DNA of 64,000 bases from Leucobacter coleopterorum (GTDB taxonomy: Bacteria; Actinomycetota; Actinomycetes; Actinomycetales; Microbacteriaceae): positions 2,604,001 to 2,668,000 of the forward strand of contig NZ_CP049933.1 in NCBI RefSeq assembly GCF_011382985.1, written 5' to 3'. Below, one piece after another: positions 1 to 8,849 of this stretch. The position numbers were made by a program, and so were the translations under genes. Within the stretch, counting starts at the first letter, position 1. Each line of letters begins with the position of its first letter. The notes under the pieces are model-generated. The model ran no database searches, was not told the origin of the DNA, and worked only from the letters and a program-made list of their open reading frames with translations.

Positions 1-153
1 TGGGGACGCCAGATTACGGACGGTCGCGGCATCATGGGTGATAACCCAGCCATGATGGTTGTGCCAGCGGTGCTAATCGTCCTCGTGGCAATGGCCATTA
101 ACGTGCTCGGCGATCACATGGGCGAGCGCCTGCGAGAGCGGGGGTTACAGTGA
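1..153 (+). CDS. Peptide ABC transporter permease (DppC/OppC type), C-terminal end only
   Basis: Only the last 50 codons are in the window; the gene starts before base 1. The reading frame opens at base 1 and ends with TGA at 151-153. It contains the typical end of a DppC-type permease: a short loop with NPAMMVVPA, a last membrane helix rich in V, L, A and I, then GDHMGERLRERGLQ, which matches the usual family ending GDxLRDxLDPR in position and charge. It forms the membrane channel of an oligopeptide importer. The stop overlaps the GTG start of the ATPase gene by four bases, so the two are translationally coupled. Confidence 0.85.
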   Translation, partial: WGRQITDGRGIMGDNPAMMVVPAVLIVLVAMAINVLGDHMGERLRERGLQ

Positions 154-1763
154 GCGACACGGGTTTGCCCGCGACGATGGCGGTCGGCTCAGCGCAGGGC
201 GTGCGGGTTTTGGCCCTGCAGGTCGAGAGCGCGGAGCGCACCATCGTGCAACCGTTCGATGCCGCAGTGCTGCCCGGCGAGATGCTCGCAATTATCGGGG
301 AGTCAGGATCGGGCAAGTCGCTTACCGCCCGCGCGATCACTGGGCTGCTGCCGCGTGGGGTGCGCGCGACCGGTCACTCCGAGATTGACGGCTATAGCTA
401 CGATCTCGCTGCGTCTTCGGCCGGGGTGTGGCGAGAAGTCCGGGGCCGCCGAGCGGTCTTGCTGCTGCAGGATCCCTTCACGAGTTTGAGCCCCGTGCTG
501 CGCTGCGGCGAGCAGATCGCGCTCACTGTCGAGGCCCGTCTGGGCCGCTCCCCTGGGCGGGCGGCACTCCAGGCCGAGGTCGAGCGACGGCTCGCCGAGG
601 TGCAGCTACCGGCGCGCGTTGCAAAGATGTACCCGACTGAGCTCTCTGGCGGCATGCGGCAGCGCGTCGCCATCGCCGCGGCTCTCGCAGCAGAACCACG
701 ACTACTCATCGCCGACGAGCCCACAACAGCACTCGACGCGAGCACCCAGGGCGAGGTGCTCGACCTGCTGCGCAGTCTGCAGCTCGCACACCGCATGAGC
801 CTCATCCTTATCAGCCACGATCTCGGGGTGATCGAGGGGCGAGCCGACCGCGTGTGCGTGATGCGAAACGGCGAGGTGGTCGAGCAGGGTACGTCAAGCC
901 AGGTGCTGCAGAACCCGCAGCACGAGTACACTCGAGCCCTTATCGCGGCGAACCCTTCGATCTCTGACGCGGCCTCGTCGGTATCCCCGGCACCCCAGAG
1001 CAACCCGCCGATTCTCGTCGCCACGAGTGTCTCCAAATCGTTTGGCGACACCGCCGCTCTAACCGATGCCTCGGTTGAAGTCGCTGCGGGTGAAGTTCTT
1101 GCCATCGTTGGTGAGTCGGGATCGGGCAAGTCTACCCTCGCCCGCGCTATCGCGGGCCTCGAGGTTCCCGACACTGGAACCGTCACGCTTCACAGCAAAC
1201 AGTTGCCCGCGGGGCGGCGAGGGCGCAAACCGGGGCAGATCCAGATCGTCTTTCAGGATCCGTACTCAACGCTCAACCCCTCGTTCACAATCGAGCAATC
1301 GCTACAGGAGGCGCTGCGGGCGGGCGGCGACCGCACGCGCACCGTGAGGGATCTACTTGAGCTCGTTGAGCTCGATTCCAAGCTTGCGACGCGACGCCCG
1401 TCGCAGCTCTCGGGTGGCCAACGGCAGCGTGTGTCGATTGCGCGGGCGCTGGCGCCGAACCCCGAGGTGCTGATCTGCGACGAGAGTGTCTCAGCTCTCG
1501 ATGTGTCGGTGCAGGCGCAGATTCTCGCGCTGCTCGCGCGGCTGCGAGACGAGCTGGGGCTCGCGATGCTGTTTATCACCCACGACCTCGGGGTGGTGGC
1601 AAGGATCGCCAACAACGTGATTGTGCTGCGAAACGGCGAGATTGTGGAGCGCGGCGAAACCGAGCGGGTGTTGCGGGCACCCCAGCACACCTACACGAAG
1701 CTGCTCGTGGCAGCGGCGGAGCAAGATAGCGTTCACAGGGAAAGCAGGGAAGCAAGGGAATGA
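150..1763 (+). CDS. Peptide ABC transporter ATP-binding protein with two fused ATPase domains (DppD-DppF type)
   Basis: A 537-residue protein with two complete ABC ATPase domains that energise the peptide importer from the cytoplasm. Domain 1 has Walker A GESGSGKS near residue 50, signature LSGGMRQR near 165 and Walker B LLIADEP near 185. Domain 2 repeats these near 320, 420 and 440 (LSGGQRQR, VLICDES). Each half ends with the peptide-transporter tail region (QNPQHEYTRALI, RAPQHTYTKLLV). Single-chain DppDF fusions are common in actinomycetes. The GTG start overlaps the permease stop, and its TGA overlaps the ATG of the next gene, so all three lie in one operon. Confidence 0.95.
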   Translation: MSDTGLPATMAVGSAQGVRVLALQVESAERTIVQPFDAAVLPGEMLAIIGESGSGKSLTARAITGLLPRGVRATGHSEIDGYSYDLAASSAGVWREVRGRRAVLLLQDPFTSLSPVLRCGEQIALTVEARLGRSPGRAALQAEVERRLAEVQLPARVAKMYPTELSGGMRQRVAIAAALAAEPRLLIADEPTTALDASTQGEVLDLLRSLQLAHRMSLILISHDLGVIEGRADRVCVMRNGEVVEQGTSSQVLQNPQHEYTRALIAANPSISDAASSVSPAPQSNPPILVATSVSKSFGDTAALTDASVEVAAGEVLAIVGESGSGKSTLARAIAGLEVPDTGTVTLHSKQLPAGRRGRKPGQIQIVFQDPYSTLNPSFTIEQSLQEALRAGGDRTRTVRDLLELVELDSKLATRRPSQLSGGQRQRVSIARALAPNPEVLICDESVSALDVSVQAQILALLARLRDELGLAMLFITHDLGVVARIANNVIVLRNGEIVERGETERVLRAPQHTYTKLLVAAAEQDSVHRESREARE

Positions 1764-2943
1764 ACAGTGTGGCGGTGTCATCTTGGACGCTTCATGAGGC
1801 TCAGTTGCCGGTCGAGTTGGAGGCAGGGCTCTCAGCGGAACGGCTCGCGCTTTGGCAGGTGGAGCGGGAACTTTGGACACCCCGCACCTTTGTTGCGAGT
1901 TCTTCCAATGGCGAGTTTATGGGTGCCGCCCTCACTGTGGGACGACCGCACACGGCCTACCGCAAGATCGTGGATGTGGTCGTCGGCGAGCAAACCGGGC
2001 AAGACGAGTCGCATGTTTCTCTCGCGGTCTGGTCCGCGCTCATCAATGCGGCGCTGCACGACACCTCGGGCGAAGATGCCAGCCACCCAGCGCACATCGC
2101 CGTGCACTTCGAAGAGCACCTGAAACTCGCTCCCCTGTCACCGAGACATCAAACCCAGCTTGAGGTGATGGGGTTTTTACCCGCGGCAACACCCGTGCCC
2201 TCCATTCCCAGCACACGCGACGGAGACCCCGGACAGGTCGCCGCGTGGTCGTGGTGGCGTAACGATCAGCCAACTCGACTGGCGCCCTACTACGGTCAGA
2301 CTACCGAGGTAACCTGTGGCGCCGTCGCCTCACTTATGGCACTTGAGCTGCTCGGGGCGGCGAGCTTTGATCCTGCCAGCCTCGCCGAAAACCGCGCCAC
2401 CGAAATCGCGTTCTGGCGCAAAGCCACCAACCTTCCCGCCTGCGAGCCTGTCGCGCTGGCCGTCGAGATTGCAAAGTCGGGCGCATCACTGCTCTCGGGG
2501 TTACCACGCGTGATCCTCAGCACAGAAGATCCTGTGCTGCTCGAGGAGTTCACCGGAGACGAGGCCGAGATCGCATTGCGCACCGATCTGCAGCAAGAAT
2601 CTCTGAGACAGGCGGAGGCGCTCGGCATTCCGATTGAGCGTCGCTGGATCAAGGTCGAAGAGATCTGCGAGATTGTGCGGGGCGGCGCTCAAGTGCTGTT
2701 GCTCATTGACCTCACCGAACTCATCGCTGATCCCACACCCCACTGGGTGCTCGCGAGTGACGTGGTGGACAACTGTTTGATCGTCTCAGACCCCTGGGTG
2801 CACTACCCGAACGGCGAGACCTGGGTCGATACCTTCGCGCTACCGATTCCCCTAGCGGGGTAGACCTCATCACTCGCTGGGGTGATCCACACTACCGCGG
2901 GGTGGTTGTGCTGCCCTCCGCGGGTGCTCCCGTTCCAGAGTGA
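1760..2943 (+). CDS. GNAT-like / C39-like cysteine peptidase fusion, coupled to the peptide importer (one-base frameshift near the end)
   Basis: The second half is a papain-like C39 peptidase: GQTTEVTCGAVAS carries the oxyanion Gln and catalytic Cys (about residue 186), with His in TPHWVLASD (about 328) and Asp in VSDPWVH (about 344). The first ~150 residues resemble a worn GNAT fold (strand KIVDVVV, helix, then HIAVHFEE and LEVMGFLPA), but the acetyl-CoA loop is not convincing. No signal peptide, so probably cytosolic. The literal frame stops at 2863, right after GGGG at 2857-2860; one more G continues the protein as VDLITRWGDPHYRG to a stop at 2941-2943. The ATG overlaps the ATPase stop. 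I infer that it processes or senses imported peptides. Confidence 0.75.
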
Positions 2944-3040
2944 GAAGCCGTGTTGTCGACGAGAACACATCAAAAACACGCCGAATTGGTGCATTCTCGT
3001 CGGGATTATGGCGTCTCACTCCGGGCAAAGCCCCGCGAAG

Positions 3041-3661
3041 CTAATTCAGCAGGAACGGTGCTGTCTCGGCCCCCGTCACACCCGCGGCTGTCGCCTGCAG
3101 GTGGTAGGTCGCGCCACCAGCCCCAACGGGCTCACGGCTCACATCGCAGGTGTCCTCGCTGGAACGCGTGCGATCCCACGAGATAGCTTCGCTCTCAAGC
3201 GGTTTGCCCGGATCGAGGATCACCATCTTGCTCTCGGGATCAGTTTGACAGTCAACCGACCGCCACACCTGATCATCACCGCTGGTAATAACAAACTGCA
3301 TTCCCTGAGTGCCAAGATCTGCCGTGCAGGCCTTCGATCCCGTATTTTCCACGGAGAGCGATAGTTCAGGGAGCTCTCCCTCGGCATAATCAGTCTTGTT
3401 AGTGATCGCCGTGACTCGCAGTTCCGCAGACTCGCAAGCCTGTGGCTCCTTGCTCGTCTTCGCATCGCCCGTTGGAGTCGGCGCTATATCCGACGGAACC
3501 TTCACATCGGAAGCTCGATCCGGAGCATCGCCCGAACCCGGCTTCACGATAATCAGCACGATCACGGCGATCACAGCGAGCAACCCAGCAAGCACCAAAA
3601 TTCTCCGCCTGATATACACCTTGCGGTCTTTGGGGCCCACGGGGTCTCGCAGCGTCGACAT
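3041..3661 (-). CDS. Membrane-anchored protein of unknown function
   Basis: 206 residues. A basic cytoplasmic start (DRKVYIRRR) is followed by one strongly hydrophobic helix (about residues 21-40). A Pro/Thr/Asp-rich linker then leads to an extracellular domain of about 130 residues with three or four Cys that could form disulfides (ACESAEL, KACTADL, VDCQTD, EDTCDV). The domain has the alternating pattern of a beta sandwich (LSLSVENTGSKAC), as in DUF4232-like secreted actinobacterial proteins, though I cannot assign a family firmly. It starts 26 bases downstream of the argA-type gene on the same strand and may share its transcript. Confidence 0.7.
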   Translation of the reverse strand: MSTLRDPVGPKDRKVYIRRRILVLAGLLAVIAVIVLIIVKPGSGDAPDRASDVKVPSDIAPTPTGDAKTSKEPQACESAELRVTAITNKTDYAEGELPELSLSVENTGSKACTADLGTQGMQFVITSGDDQVWRSVDCQTDPESKMVILDPGKPLESEAISWDRTRSSEDTCDVSREPVGAGGATYHLQATAAGVTGAETAPFLLN

Positions 3662-3687
3662 AGCGCCAGCGTAACCCTGTTCAAGAG

Positions 3688-4206
3688 CTAAAGGCGCTTG
3701 AGCATCCGCGTGTTGCCAAGGGTGTTGGGCTTAACGCGAGCAAGATCCAGAAACTCAGCGACACCCTCGTCGCTCGAGCGCAGTAGCTCGGCGTATACAT
3801 CGGCCGCAACGAGTGTGGTGTTCTCACTCACAACTTCAAAACCGTTGCGAGCAAAAAAATCAGTTTCAAAGGTGAGGCAGAAAAGTTGAGTCAGCCCCAG
3901 GTCCGCGGCCCGCACCTCAAGCGCCTGCAAGAGCGTGCGGCCAACACCCTTGCCGAGCACCTCGTCTGAAACACCCAAAGTGCGCACCTCGCCGAGCTGG
4001 TCCCACATCACGTGAACAGCGCCGTAACCGACAACACGGTCGTCGGCGGTGGTCGCCACGAGAAACTCGGGCACCGCTCCGTACAGGTCAACCAGATCTT
4101 TACCGAGCAGCACTCGTCGGGCCACGAGAGGTTCCATCAACTCGACCATGCGCGGCACGTCACTCGTGCGCGCGGTGCGGATCCGAATCTCGGGGGTGAC
4201 AGTCAT
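3688..4206 (-). CDS. argA: Amino-acid N-acetyltransferase (N-acetylglutamate synthase, ArgA type)
   Basis: 172-residue stand-alone GNAT. It shows the family run IRIRTARTSDVPRMVELMEPLV at the start, the acetyl-CoA loop VLGKGVGRTLLQALE in the middle, and the NAGS-like ending LTFETDFFARNGFEVV. Short GNAT-only N-acetylglutamate synthases of this kind (EC 2.3.1.1) start arginine synthesis in mycobacteria and related actinomycetes in place of the long kinase-fused ArgA. The gene lies alone downstream of the clpC terminator. Function is assigned by family resemblance; other small-molecule acetylation cannot be excluded. Confidence 0.75.
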   Translation of the reverse strand: MTVTPEIRIRTARTSDVPRMVELMEPLVARRVLLGKDLVDLYGAVPEFLVATTADDRVVGYGAVHVMWDQLGEVRTLGVSDEVLGKGVGRTLLQALEVRAADLGLTQLFCLTFETDFFARNGFEVVSENTTLVAADVYAELLRSSDEGVAEFLDLARVKPNTLGNTRMLKRL

Positions 4207-4253
4207 GGAGTCAAGCTTATGCCCTGGGAGGCATGGACCCTACGCGAACCCCA

Positions 4254-4290
4254 AACAAAAACGGGCCCACCGCCGAAGCGATGGGCCCGC
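4254..4290 (-). terminator. Rho-independent terminator of clpC
   Basis: Perfect 8-bp stem CGGGCCCA (4262-4269) with TGGGCCCG (4282-4289), followed on the minus strand by a T run (TTTTTGTTT). It sits 20 bases past the clpC stop. Confidence 0.85.
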
Positions 4291-4309
4291 AATATCGTCC
4301 TGCAGTGAA

Positions 4310-6835
4310 CTAATCGGTAACGCCTGGCGTTGCTGCGGTCGAGGCCACAGCGGCCGCGGCCGAAGCCGAGGTCTCGCCATGAGTTTTCTCAGCGCTGCGA
4401 TTCGTGTCGAAAGTGAACTGACCGTCAACGAAGTCAACCTTCACGGTGTCTCCGGCAAGCAGTTCTGCACCAAGGATCTTCTCTGAGAGGCGATCCTCAA
4501 CCTCGCGCTGGATCGCGCGGCGCAGCGGACGCGCACCGAGCGTCGGGTCGTAACCCACCTCAGAGAGCCGCTCACGAGCTGCTTGCGACACCTCGATGTG
4601 CATGTCGCGATCGAGCAGGCGATCCTTCAGCTGCTTCACGAAGAGGTCAACGATCTGCAGCAGCTCGGTCTTCGAGAGCTGCGGGAACACGATCGTGTCG
4701 TCAACACGGTTCAGGAACTCGGGCTTGAAGTGCTTCTTCAACTCCTCGTTCACCTTGCCGCGCATCGTGTCGTAGCCGATCTGGCTGTCACCCTCGATCT
4801 GGAAGCCGACTGGGCCACCAGCGATCGCGGTTGAACCCAGGTTGGTCGTCATGATGATGACGGTGTTCTTGAAGTCGATGACACGCCCCTGGCCGTCGGT
4901 GAGACGCCCCTCTTCAAGCACCTGCAGAAGCGAGTTGAAGATGTCGGGGTGAGCCTTCTCGATCTCGTCGAAGAGCACCACGGAGAATGGCTTGCGGCGT
5001 ACCTTCTCGGTGAGCTGGCCGCCCTCTTCGAAGCCGACGAACCCGGGAGGCGCACCGAAGAGGCGCGACACGGTGTGCTTCTCGCCGTACTCCGACATGT
5101 CGAGCGAGATCAGCGCATCCTCGTCGTCAAACAGGAACTCGGCAAGTGCCTTCGCGAGTTCGGTCTTGCCAACACCCGTGGGTCCAGCGAAGATGAACGA
5201 GCCCGAGGGGCGCTTCGGATCCTTCAGTCCAGCACGCTGGCGACGGATCGTCTTCGCGAGTGCCGAGATGGCCTCGTTCTGACCGATAACACGCTGGTGC
5301 AGTGCCTCTTCCATGAAGCGGAGACGGCTGGTCTCTTCTTCGGTGAGCTTGAAGACAGGGATGCCGGTCGCCTGAGCGAGCACCTCGGCGATCAGGCCCT
5401 CGTCGACCTCTGCCTTAGTCTCGACGTCGCCCGAGCGCCACTGCTTCTCGAGGCGCAGGCGCTCAGCGATCAGTTTCTTCTCTTCGTCGCGCTTGTTCGC
5501 AGCGCCCTCGAAGTCCTGCTGCTCGATGGCCATCTCTTTGTCGGCACGAACAACCGCGATCTTCTCGTCGAACTCGCGCAGCTCGGGTGGGCTCGACAGG
5601 ATCGAGAGGCGCAGGCGGGCGCCGGCCTCGTCAATCAGGTCAATCGCTTTGTCGGGCAGGAAACGATCCTGCACGTAGCGGTCCGCCAGGTTGGCCGCAG
5701 CAACGATAGCGCCGTCGGTGATGGACACCTTGTGGTGCGCCTCGTAGCGGTCACGCAGACCCTTCAAGATATTGATGGTGTGCGGCAGCGACGGCTCAGC
5801 GACCTGGATCGACTGGAAACGACGCTCAAGCGCGGCGTCCTTCTCGAAGTGCTTGCGGTACTCGTCGAGTGTGGTCGCACCAATGGTCTGCAGCTCACCA
5901 CGAGCGAGCATGGGCTTCAGAATGTTGGCCGCGTCAATCGCGCCCTCTGCGGCACCCGCGCCCACGAGCGTGTGGATCTCATCGATGAAGATGATGATGT
6001 CGCCGCGGTTGCGAATCTCTTTGGTGACCTTCTTCAGGCGTTCCTCGAAGTCACCGCGGTAACGGCTACCGGCGATCATCGAACCGAGGTCAAGCACGTA
6101 CACCTGCTTGTCCTTCAGCGTCTCGGGAACCTCGCCCTTCACAATTGCCTGTGCGAGGCCCTCAACCACGGCGGTCTTACCCACACCGGGTTCGCCGATC
6201 AGCACGGGGTTATTTTTGGTGCGGCGCGAGAGGATCTGCATAACTCGCTCGACCTCTTTTTCACGACCGATCACGGGATCGAGCTTGCCCTCGCGAGCGG
6301 CCTGGGTCAGGTTGCGACCGAACTGGTCGAGCACCTGCGAACCTTTGGCCTCGCCCTGCGCTTCGGGGGCACCGACGGTCGCGCTCTCTTTACCAGCCTG
6401 GTAGCCGGAGAGAAGCTGGATCACGGTCTGTCGGACACGGTTGAGATCAGCACCGAGCTTTACGAGCACCTGGGCAGCAACGCCCTCGCCCTCACGAATG
6501 AGGCCGAGCAGAATGTGTTCCGTGCCAATGTAGTTGTGGCCGAGCTGCAGCGCCTCGCGCAGACTCAACTCAAGCACCTTCTTTGCACGCGGCGTGAAGG
6601 GAATGTGGCCCGCTGGCGGCTGCTGGCCGGTACCGATAATGTCGGTCACCTGAGCACGCACAGCGTCAAGGGAGATCTCAAGCTGCTCAAGCGCCTTGGC
6701 CGCAACGCCTTCACCCTCGTGGATGAGGCCGAGCAGAATGTGCTCGGTACCAATGTAGTTATGGTTGAGCATCTTCGCCTCTTCTTGGGCGAGGACGACG
6801 ACGCGACGAGCGCGATCTGTAAATCTCTCGAACAT
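4310..6835 (-). CDS. clpC: ClpC AAA+ unfoldase, ATPase subunit of the Clp protease
   Basis: 841 residues starting [13 protein letters not shown]. Domains in order: two N-terminal Clp repeats ([14 protein letters not shown] and [14 protein letters not shown]), AAA domain 1 with Walker A GEPGVGKT near residue 212 and Walker B IIFIDEIH, a middle region with the UVR-like segment, and AAA domain 2 with GPTGVGKT near 548. It unfolds substrates for ClpP and is normally essential in actinomycetes. The start at 6835 is chosen over an in-frame ATG 27 bases upstream because GGGAGG lies 6 bases before it and the protein then starts as in known ClpC. A ClgR-type site lies about 90 bases upstream, and a terminator follows the stop. 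Confidence 0.97.
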   Translation of the reverse strand: MFERFTDRARRVVVLAQEEAKMLNHNYIGTEHILLGLIHEGEGVAAKALEQLEISLDAVRAQVTDIIGTGQQPPAGHIPFTPRAKKVLELSLREALQLGHNYIGTEHILLGLIREGEGVAAQVLVKLGADLNRVRQTVIQLLSGYQAGKESATVGAPEAQGEAKGSQVLDQFGRNLTQAAREGKLDPVIGREKEVERVMQILSRRTKNNPVLIGEPGVGKTAVVEGLAQAIVKGEVPETLKDKQVYVLDLGSMIAGSRYRGDFEERLKKVTKEIRNRGDIIIFIDEIHTLVGAGAAEGAIDAANILKPMLARGELQTIGATTLDEYRKHFEKDAALERRFQSIQVAEPSLPHTINILKGLRDRYEAHHKVSITDGAIVAAANLADRYVQDRFLPDKAIDLIDEAGARLRLSILSSPPELREFDEKIAVVRADKEMAIEQQDFEGAANKRDEEKKLIAERLRLEKQWRSGDVETKAEVDEGLIAEVLAQATGIPVFKLTEEETSRLRFMEEALHQRVIGQNEAISALAKTIRRQRAGLKDPKRPSGSFIFAGPTGVGKTELAKALAEFLFDDEDALISLDMSEYGEKHTVSRLFGAPPGFVGFEEGGQLTEKVRRKPFSVVLFDEIEKAHPDIFNSLLQVLEEGRLTDGQGRVIDFKNTVIIMTTNLGSTAIAGGPVGFQIEGDSQIGYDTMRGKVNEELKKHFKPEFLNRVDDTIVFPQLSKTELLQIVDLFVKQLKDRLLDRDMHIEVSQAARERLSEVGYDPTLGARPLRRAIQREVEDRLSEKILGAELLAGDTVKVDFVDGQFTFDTNRSAEKTHGETSASAAAAVASTAATPGVTD

Positions 6836-6902
6836 CTTTACCTCCCTGCGGTATCCGTGCACGGATGGGACACCACCGTTGGAATAAGGCTACGGGGTGA
6901 TG

Positions 6903-6941
6903 CCTCGTCACGGGGAATTGTTCGCCGCAGGCGTGACGAGG
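6903..6941. promoter_or_regulatory. ClgR-type operator inside a longer inverted repeat, upstream of clpC
   Basis: CGC-N5-GCG at 6923-6933 (TTCGCCGCAGGCG), the core described for ClgR, the activator of clp genes in actinomycetes. It is flanked by a perfect 9-bp inverted repeat, CCTCGTCAC (6903-6911) and GTGACGAGG (6933-6941). Position, about 90 bases before the clpC start, fits activation. Assignment is by motif only. Confidence 0.5.
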
Positions 6942-6971
6942 GGTTGACAGTTGGTGTAACATATTCCAGAT

Positions 6972-7004
6972 TTATCGATAAACATTAATATTGTTTATCG
7001 ATAA
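6972..7004. promoter_or_regulatory. Perfect 13-bp inverted repeat, probable operator of the DUF2975/HTH pair
   Basis: TTATCGATAAACA (6972-6984) and TGTTTATCGATAA (6992-7004) separated by seven bases. Each arm holds the palindrome TTATCGATAA, so this could bind two dimers. It ends 10 bases before the ATG at 7015 and lies between divergently transcribed clpC and the DUF2975/HTH genes. The HTH protein encoded at 7628 is the natural candidate to bind it; that link is inference. Confidence 0.5.
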
Positions 7005-7014
7005 GGATTTGCGC

Positions 7015-7631
7015 ATGTCCTTCACCCCACATACCGGCCCTCTCGAGGCGACCGCGGCGCAATCTGGGTCTTCATCGTCGCAGGAGCAGCGATCGCGAAT
7101 GGAATCACCGTCTCAGCGGCCATGCGCATAAGCGAACTCTTGAGCGACGGCAAGATCCAAGTTGTTGCGGGGTTCACAAATCAAAGCGCGACTGCAGCGC
7201 TTGGACCCAATGGCCACGACATTGAGGTTGGTCTAGACCGCGCAATTCTCAACACTGAGGTACCGGCTTTCTCGGTGTGGTCGGGAGTCATTGCTCAGTT
7301 TGTGCTTGCGGTAACCTTCGTAGCCGTAATTCTCTGCCTGATACTACTCAGCCGCAGAATACTCAGGGGACAAATCTTTGGCCGAACAAGCACTCGACTG
7401 GTGATAACTGCGGGAATGGTGGGCCTCCTCGGCACCCCAATGGTTCACTTCTTGAACAACATGCTCGCAAACGGGGCAATCGCCCAGGTCTCATCGCCAA
7501 GCGAGGTGGATAGCTCGGCGATATCTATTGATTTCTTTCCCTTCGTCATCGCGGCCTTTGCAGTCGCGATCATCTGCACGGTGTTTATGGTTGGTGAACG
7601 TCTCCAGCGTGAGACCGAGGGCCTGGTGTGA
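7015..7631 (+). CDS. DUF2975-like membrane protein (one-base frameshift near the start)
   Basis: A membrane protein of about 205 residues with four predicted helices: AIWVFIVAGAAIANGI, then FVLAVTFVAVILCLILL, LVITAGMVGLLGTPMV and FVIAAFAVAIICTVFMV. The frame holding helix 1 is open from 7005 but has no ATG, GTG or TTG before 7122. The ATG at 7015 has AAGGA seven bases upstream but lies in the neighbouring frame. Adding one C to CCCC at 7025-7028 joins them and gives MSFTPTYRPSRGDRG before helix 1. The stop overlaps the HTH gene start by four bases, the usual DUF2975/YozG-like pairing. Physiological role is unknown. Confidence 0.6.
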
Positions 7632-7861
7632 GCCCCGCGGAGCCCAAGGAGGGCCATGCGATCCACTGCCGCCTAGATGAGCTACTCGCGGCACAGGGCA
7701 TGACCCTCACACAGCTCAGCGAGGAGGTAGGCGTCAGTATCGTCAACCTCTCAGTCCTCAAGAATGACCGCGCCCGCGCGATCCGATTCTCAACCCTGAC
7801 CGCAATCTGCCGGGCACTCGGGTGCGAGGTTGGGGAATTGCTCGTGGTCTCCGACCAATAG
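7628..7861 (+). CDS. Small Xre/Cro-type HTH regulator (YozG-like)
   Basis: 77 residues with a GTG start overlapping the upstream stop (GTGA). The helix-turn-helix runs through MTLTQLSEEVGVSIVNLSVLKN followed by STLTAICRALGCEVGELL, typical of short Cro/C1-like regulators paired with DUF2975 membrane proteins. It probably controls its own operon, with the 13-bp inverted repeat before the operon as a likely site. What the membrane partner senses is not evident. Confidence 0.8.
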   Translation: MSPAEPKEGHAIHCRLDELLAAQGMTLTQLSEEVGVSIVNLSVLKNDRARAIRFSTLTAICRALGCEVGELLVVSDQ

Positions 7862-7884
7862 CATTGGAAACCTGTTGCGGCTAA

Positions 7885-8259
7885 CTACTGAGGGAACGTG
7901 TTTTTCGAGATCAACTGCACATCGTGATCGATATCGTCGACACGCTTCTCAATCTTGTCGAGCCTGCCCTCAACTTTTCCAATGCGTAACTCAATTTGTT
8001 CGAAGCGTTGGTCAACCTGCTCGAAACGCATGTCCACTTTTTCAAAGCGCAGCATCATTTCGGTCTTCAATCCGTCAATTCGTTCGCTCAAAATATCGAA
8101 CTTGGATTCAACTTGGTTGCCCAAGGATTCCAGCTTTACATCAACCTTCTCCGACAGGTCTGCGATGGACCGAGTAAAAGAGCGGGTGATGATCGAGATC
8201 AGCCCCGTCATCACAGCAGCGAAGACTCCAATCAGAGTCCAGACCTGAGGTTCATTCAT
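7885..8259 (-). CDS. Membrane-anchored coiled-coil protein, copy 1
   Basis: 124 residues. The first 30 (MNEPQVWTLIGVFAAVMTGL and on) form one membrane helix; the rest is a heptad coiled coil with repeated RFExVDxRFEQ units, ending HDVQLISKNTFPQ. A second copy lies at 21181-21597 on the other strand. I place the start at the ATG at 8257-8259 because GGAGG lies 10 bases before it and this matches the conserved context of copy 2; an ATG three codons upstream is possible. No enzymatic motif. It may act as an oligomeric tether, by analogy with other one-helix coiled-coil proteins. Confidence 0.7.
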   Translation of the reverse strand: MNEPQVWTLIGVFAAVMTGLISIITRSFTRSIADLSEKVDVKLESLGNQVESKFDILSERIDGLKTEMMLRFEKVDMRFEQVDQRFEQIELRIGKVEGRLDKIEKRVDDIDHDVQLISKNTFPQ

Positions 8260-8395
8260 TGCGACCATGCCTCCATTCTGACTAATATCACATCAGAATG
8301 CCAGAGGATGGAGCAAAATTAGATTGCAAAAACCAAATCTGTTAATAAGTTCGCAAAACCCTCAGAATCCCGACTTTGTTAGCGAAGGTTGAACG

Positions 8396-8426
8396 TAACA
8401 AAAAGGGCCGCCCGAAGGCGGCCCTT
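8396..8426 (-). terminator. Rho-independent terminator of the YbjQ gene
   Basis: Perfect stem AAGGGCCGCC (8403-8412) with GGCGGCCCTT (8417-8426), CGAA loop on the plus strand, followed on the minus strand by TTTTTGTTAC. It sits 18 bases past the YbjQ-family stop codon. Confidence 0.85.
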
Positions 8427-8444
8427 GAAGTAATAACTCGCGCG

Positions 8445-8801
8445 CTAGCTCTGGGGCTGGCTGGGATTTGCGGGAGCCTGAGCCGCGATGGGCTCAATGA
8501 CCACCGCGGTGCCATAGGCACAGAACTCGGTGAAGTTGCCGATTGAACCCGAGTCGAATCGCATCGCAACAACGGCGTTTGCGCCACGCGCCTGGGCCTC
8601 AGCCCACATACGGTTCATGACCTCCCAGCGGGATTCGTAGATCACCTTCGTGTACTCCGGCATCTCGCCGCCACCGAGGGCACGGAACCCCGCGGTGAAG
8701 TTCTGGCCGAAGTTAGCGGAACGAACGGTGAGCCCCATGACCTCACCCATGACTTGCGTGATCCGATACCCCGGTACATCATTGGTGGTGACTGCAAACA
8801 T
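8445..8801 (-). CDS. YbjQ (UPF0145/DUF74) family protein
   Basis: 118 residues starting MFAVTTNDVPGYRITQVMGEV. The family core is clear: VPGYRI near the start, LGGGEMPEYTKVIYESR in the middle, then ARGANAVVAMRFDS and a C-terminal GTAVVI strand. Members form pentameric rings of small beta barrels; their biochemical role is unsettled. The start at 8801 is preferred to a longer frame up to 8846 because AAAGGA lies about 9 bases upstream and homologs begin here. A Pro/Ala/Gln-rich tail of about 12 residues follows the domain. It is downstream of cls on the same strand with its own terminator. Confidence 0.85.
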   Translation of the reverse strand: MFAVTTNDVPGYRITQVMGEVMGLTVRSANFGQNFTAGFRALGGGEMPEYTKVIYESRWEVMNRMWAEAQARGANAVVAMRFDSGSIGNFTEFCAYGTAVVIEPIAAQAPANPSQPQS

Positions 8802-8849
8802 GTGATGGATTCCTTTCAATTGACCCCACGTAAGTTTTACACCCACACG

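Noticed and set aside
4949..6988. A 679-codon open frame on the plus strand across clpC
   Set aside because: It is the exact antisense of a certain ClpC gene, rich in Leu/Val/Glu runs caused by high-GC codon bias, with no domain of its own and no ribosome-binding site.
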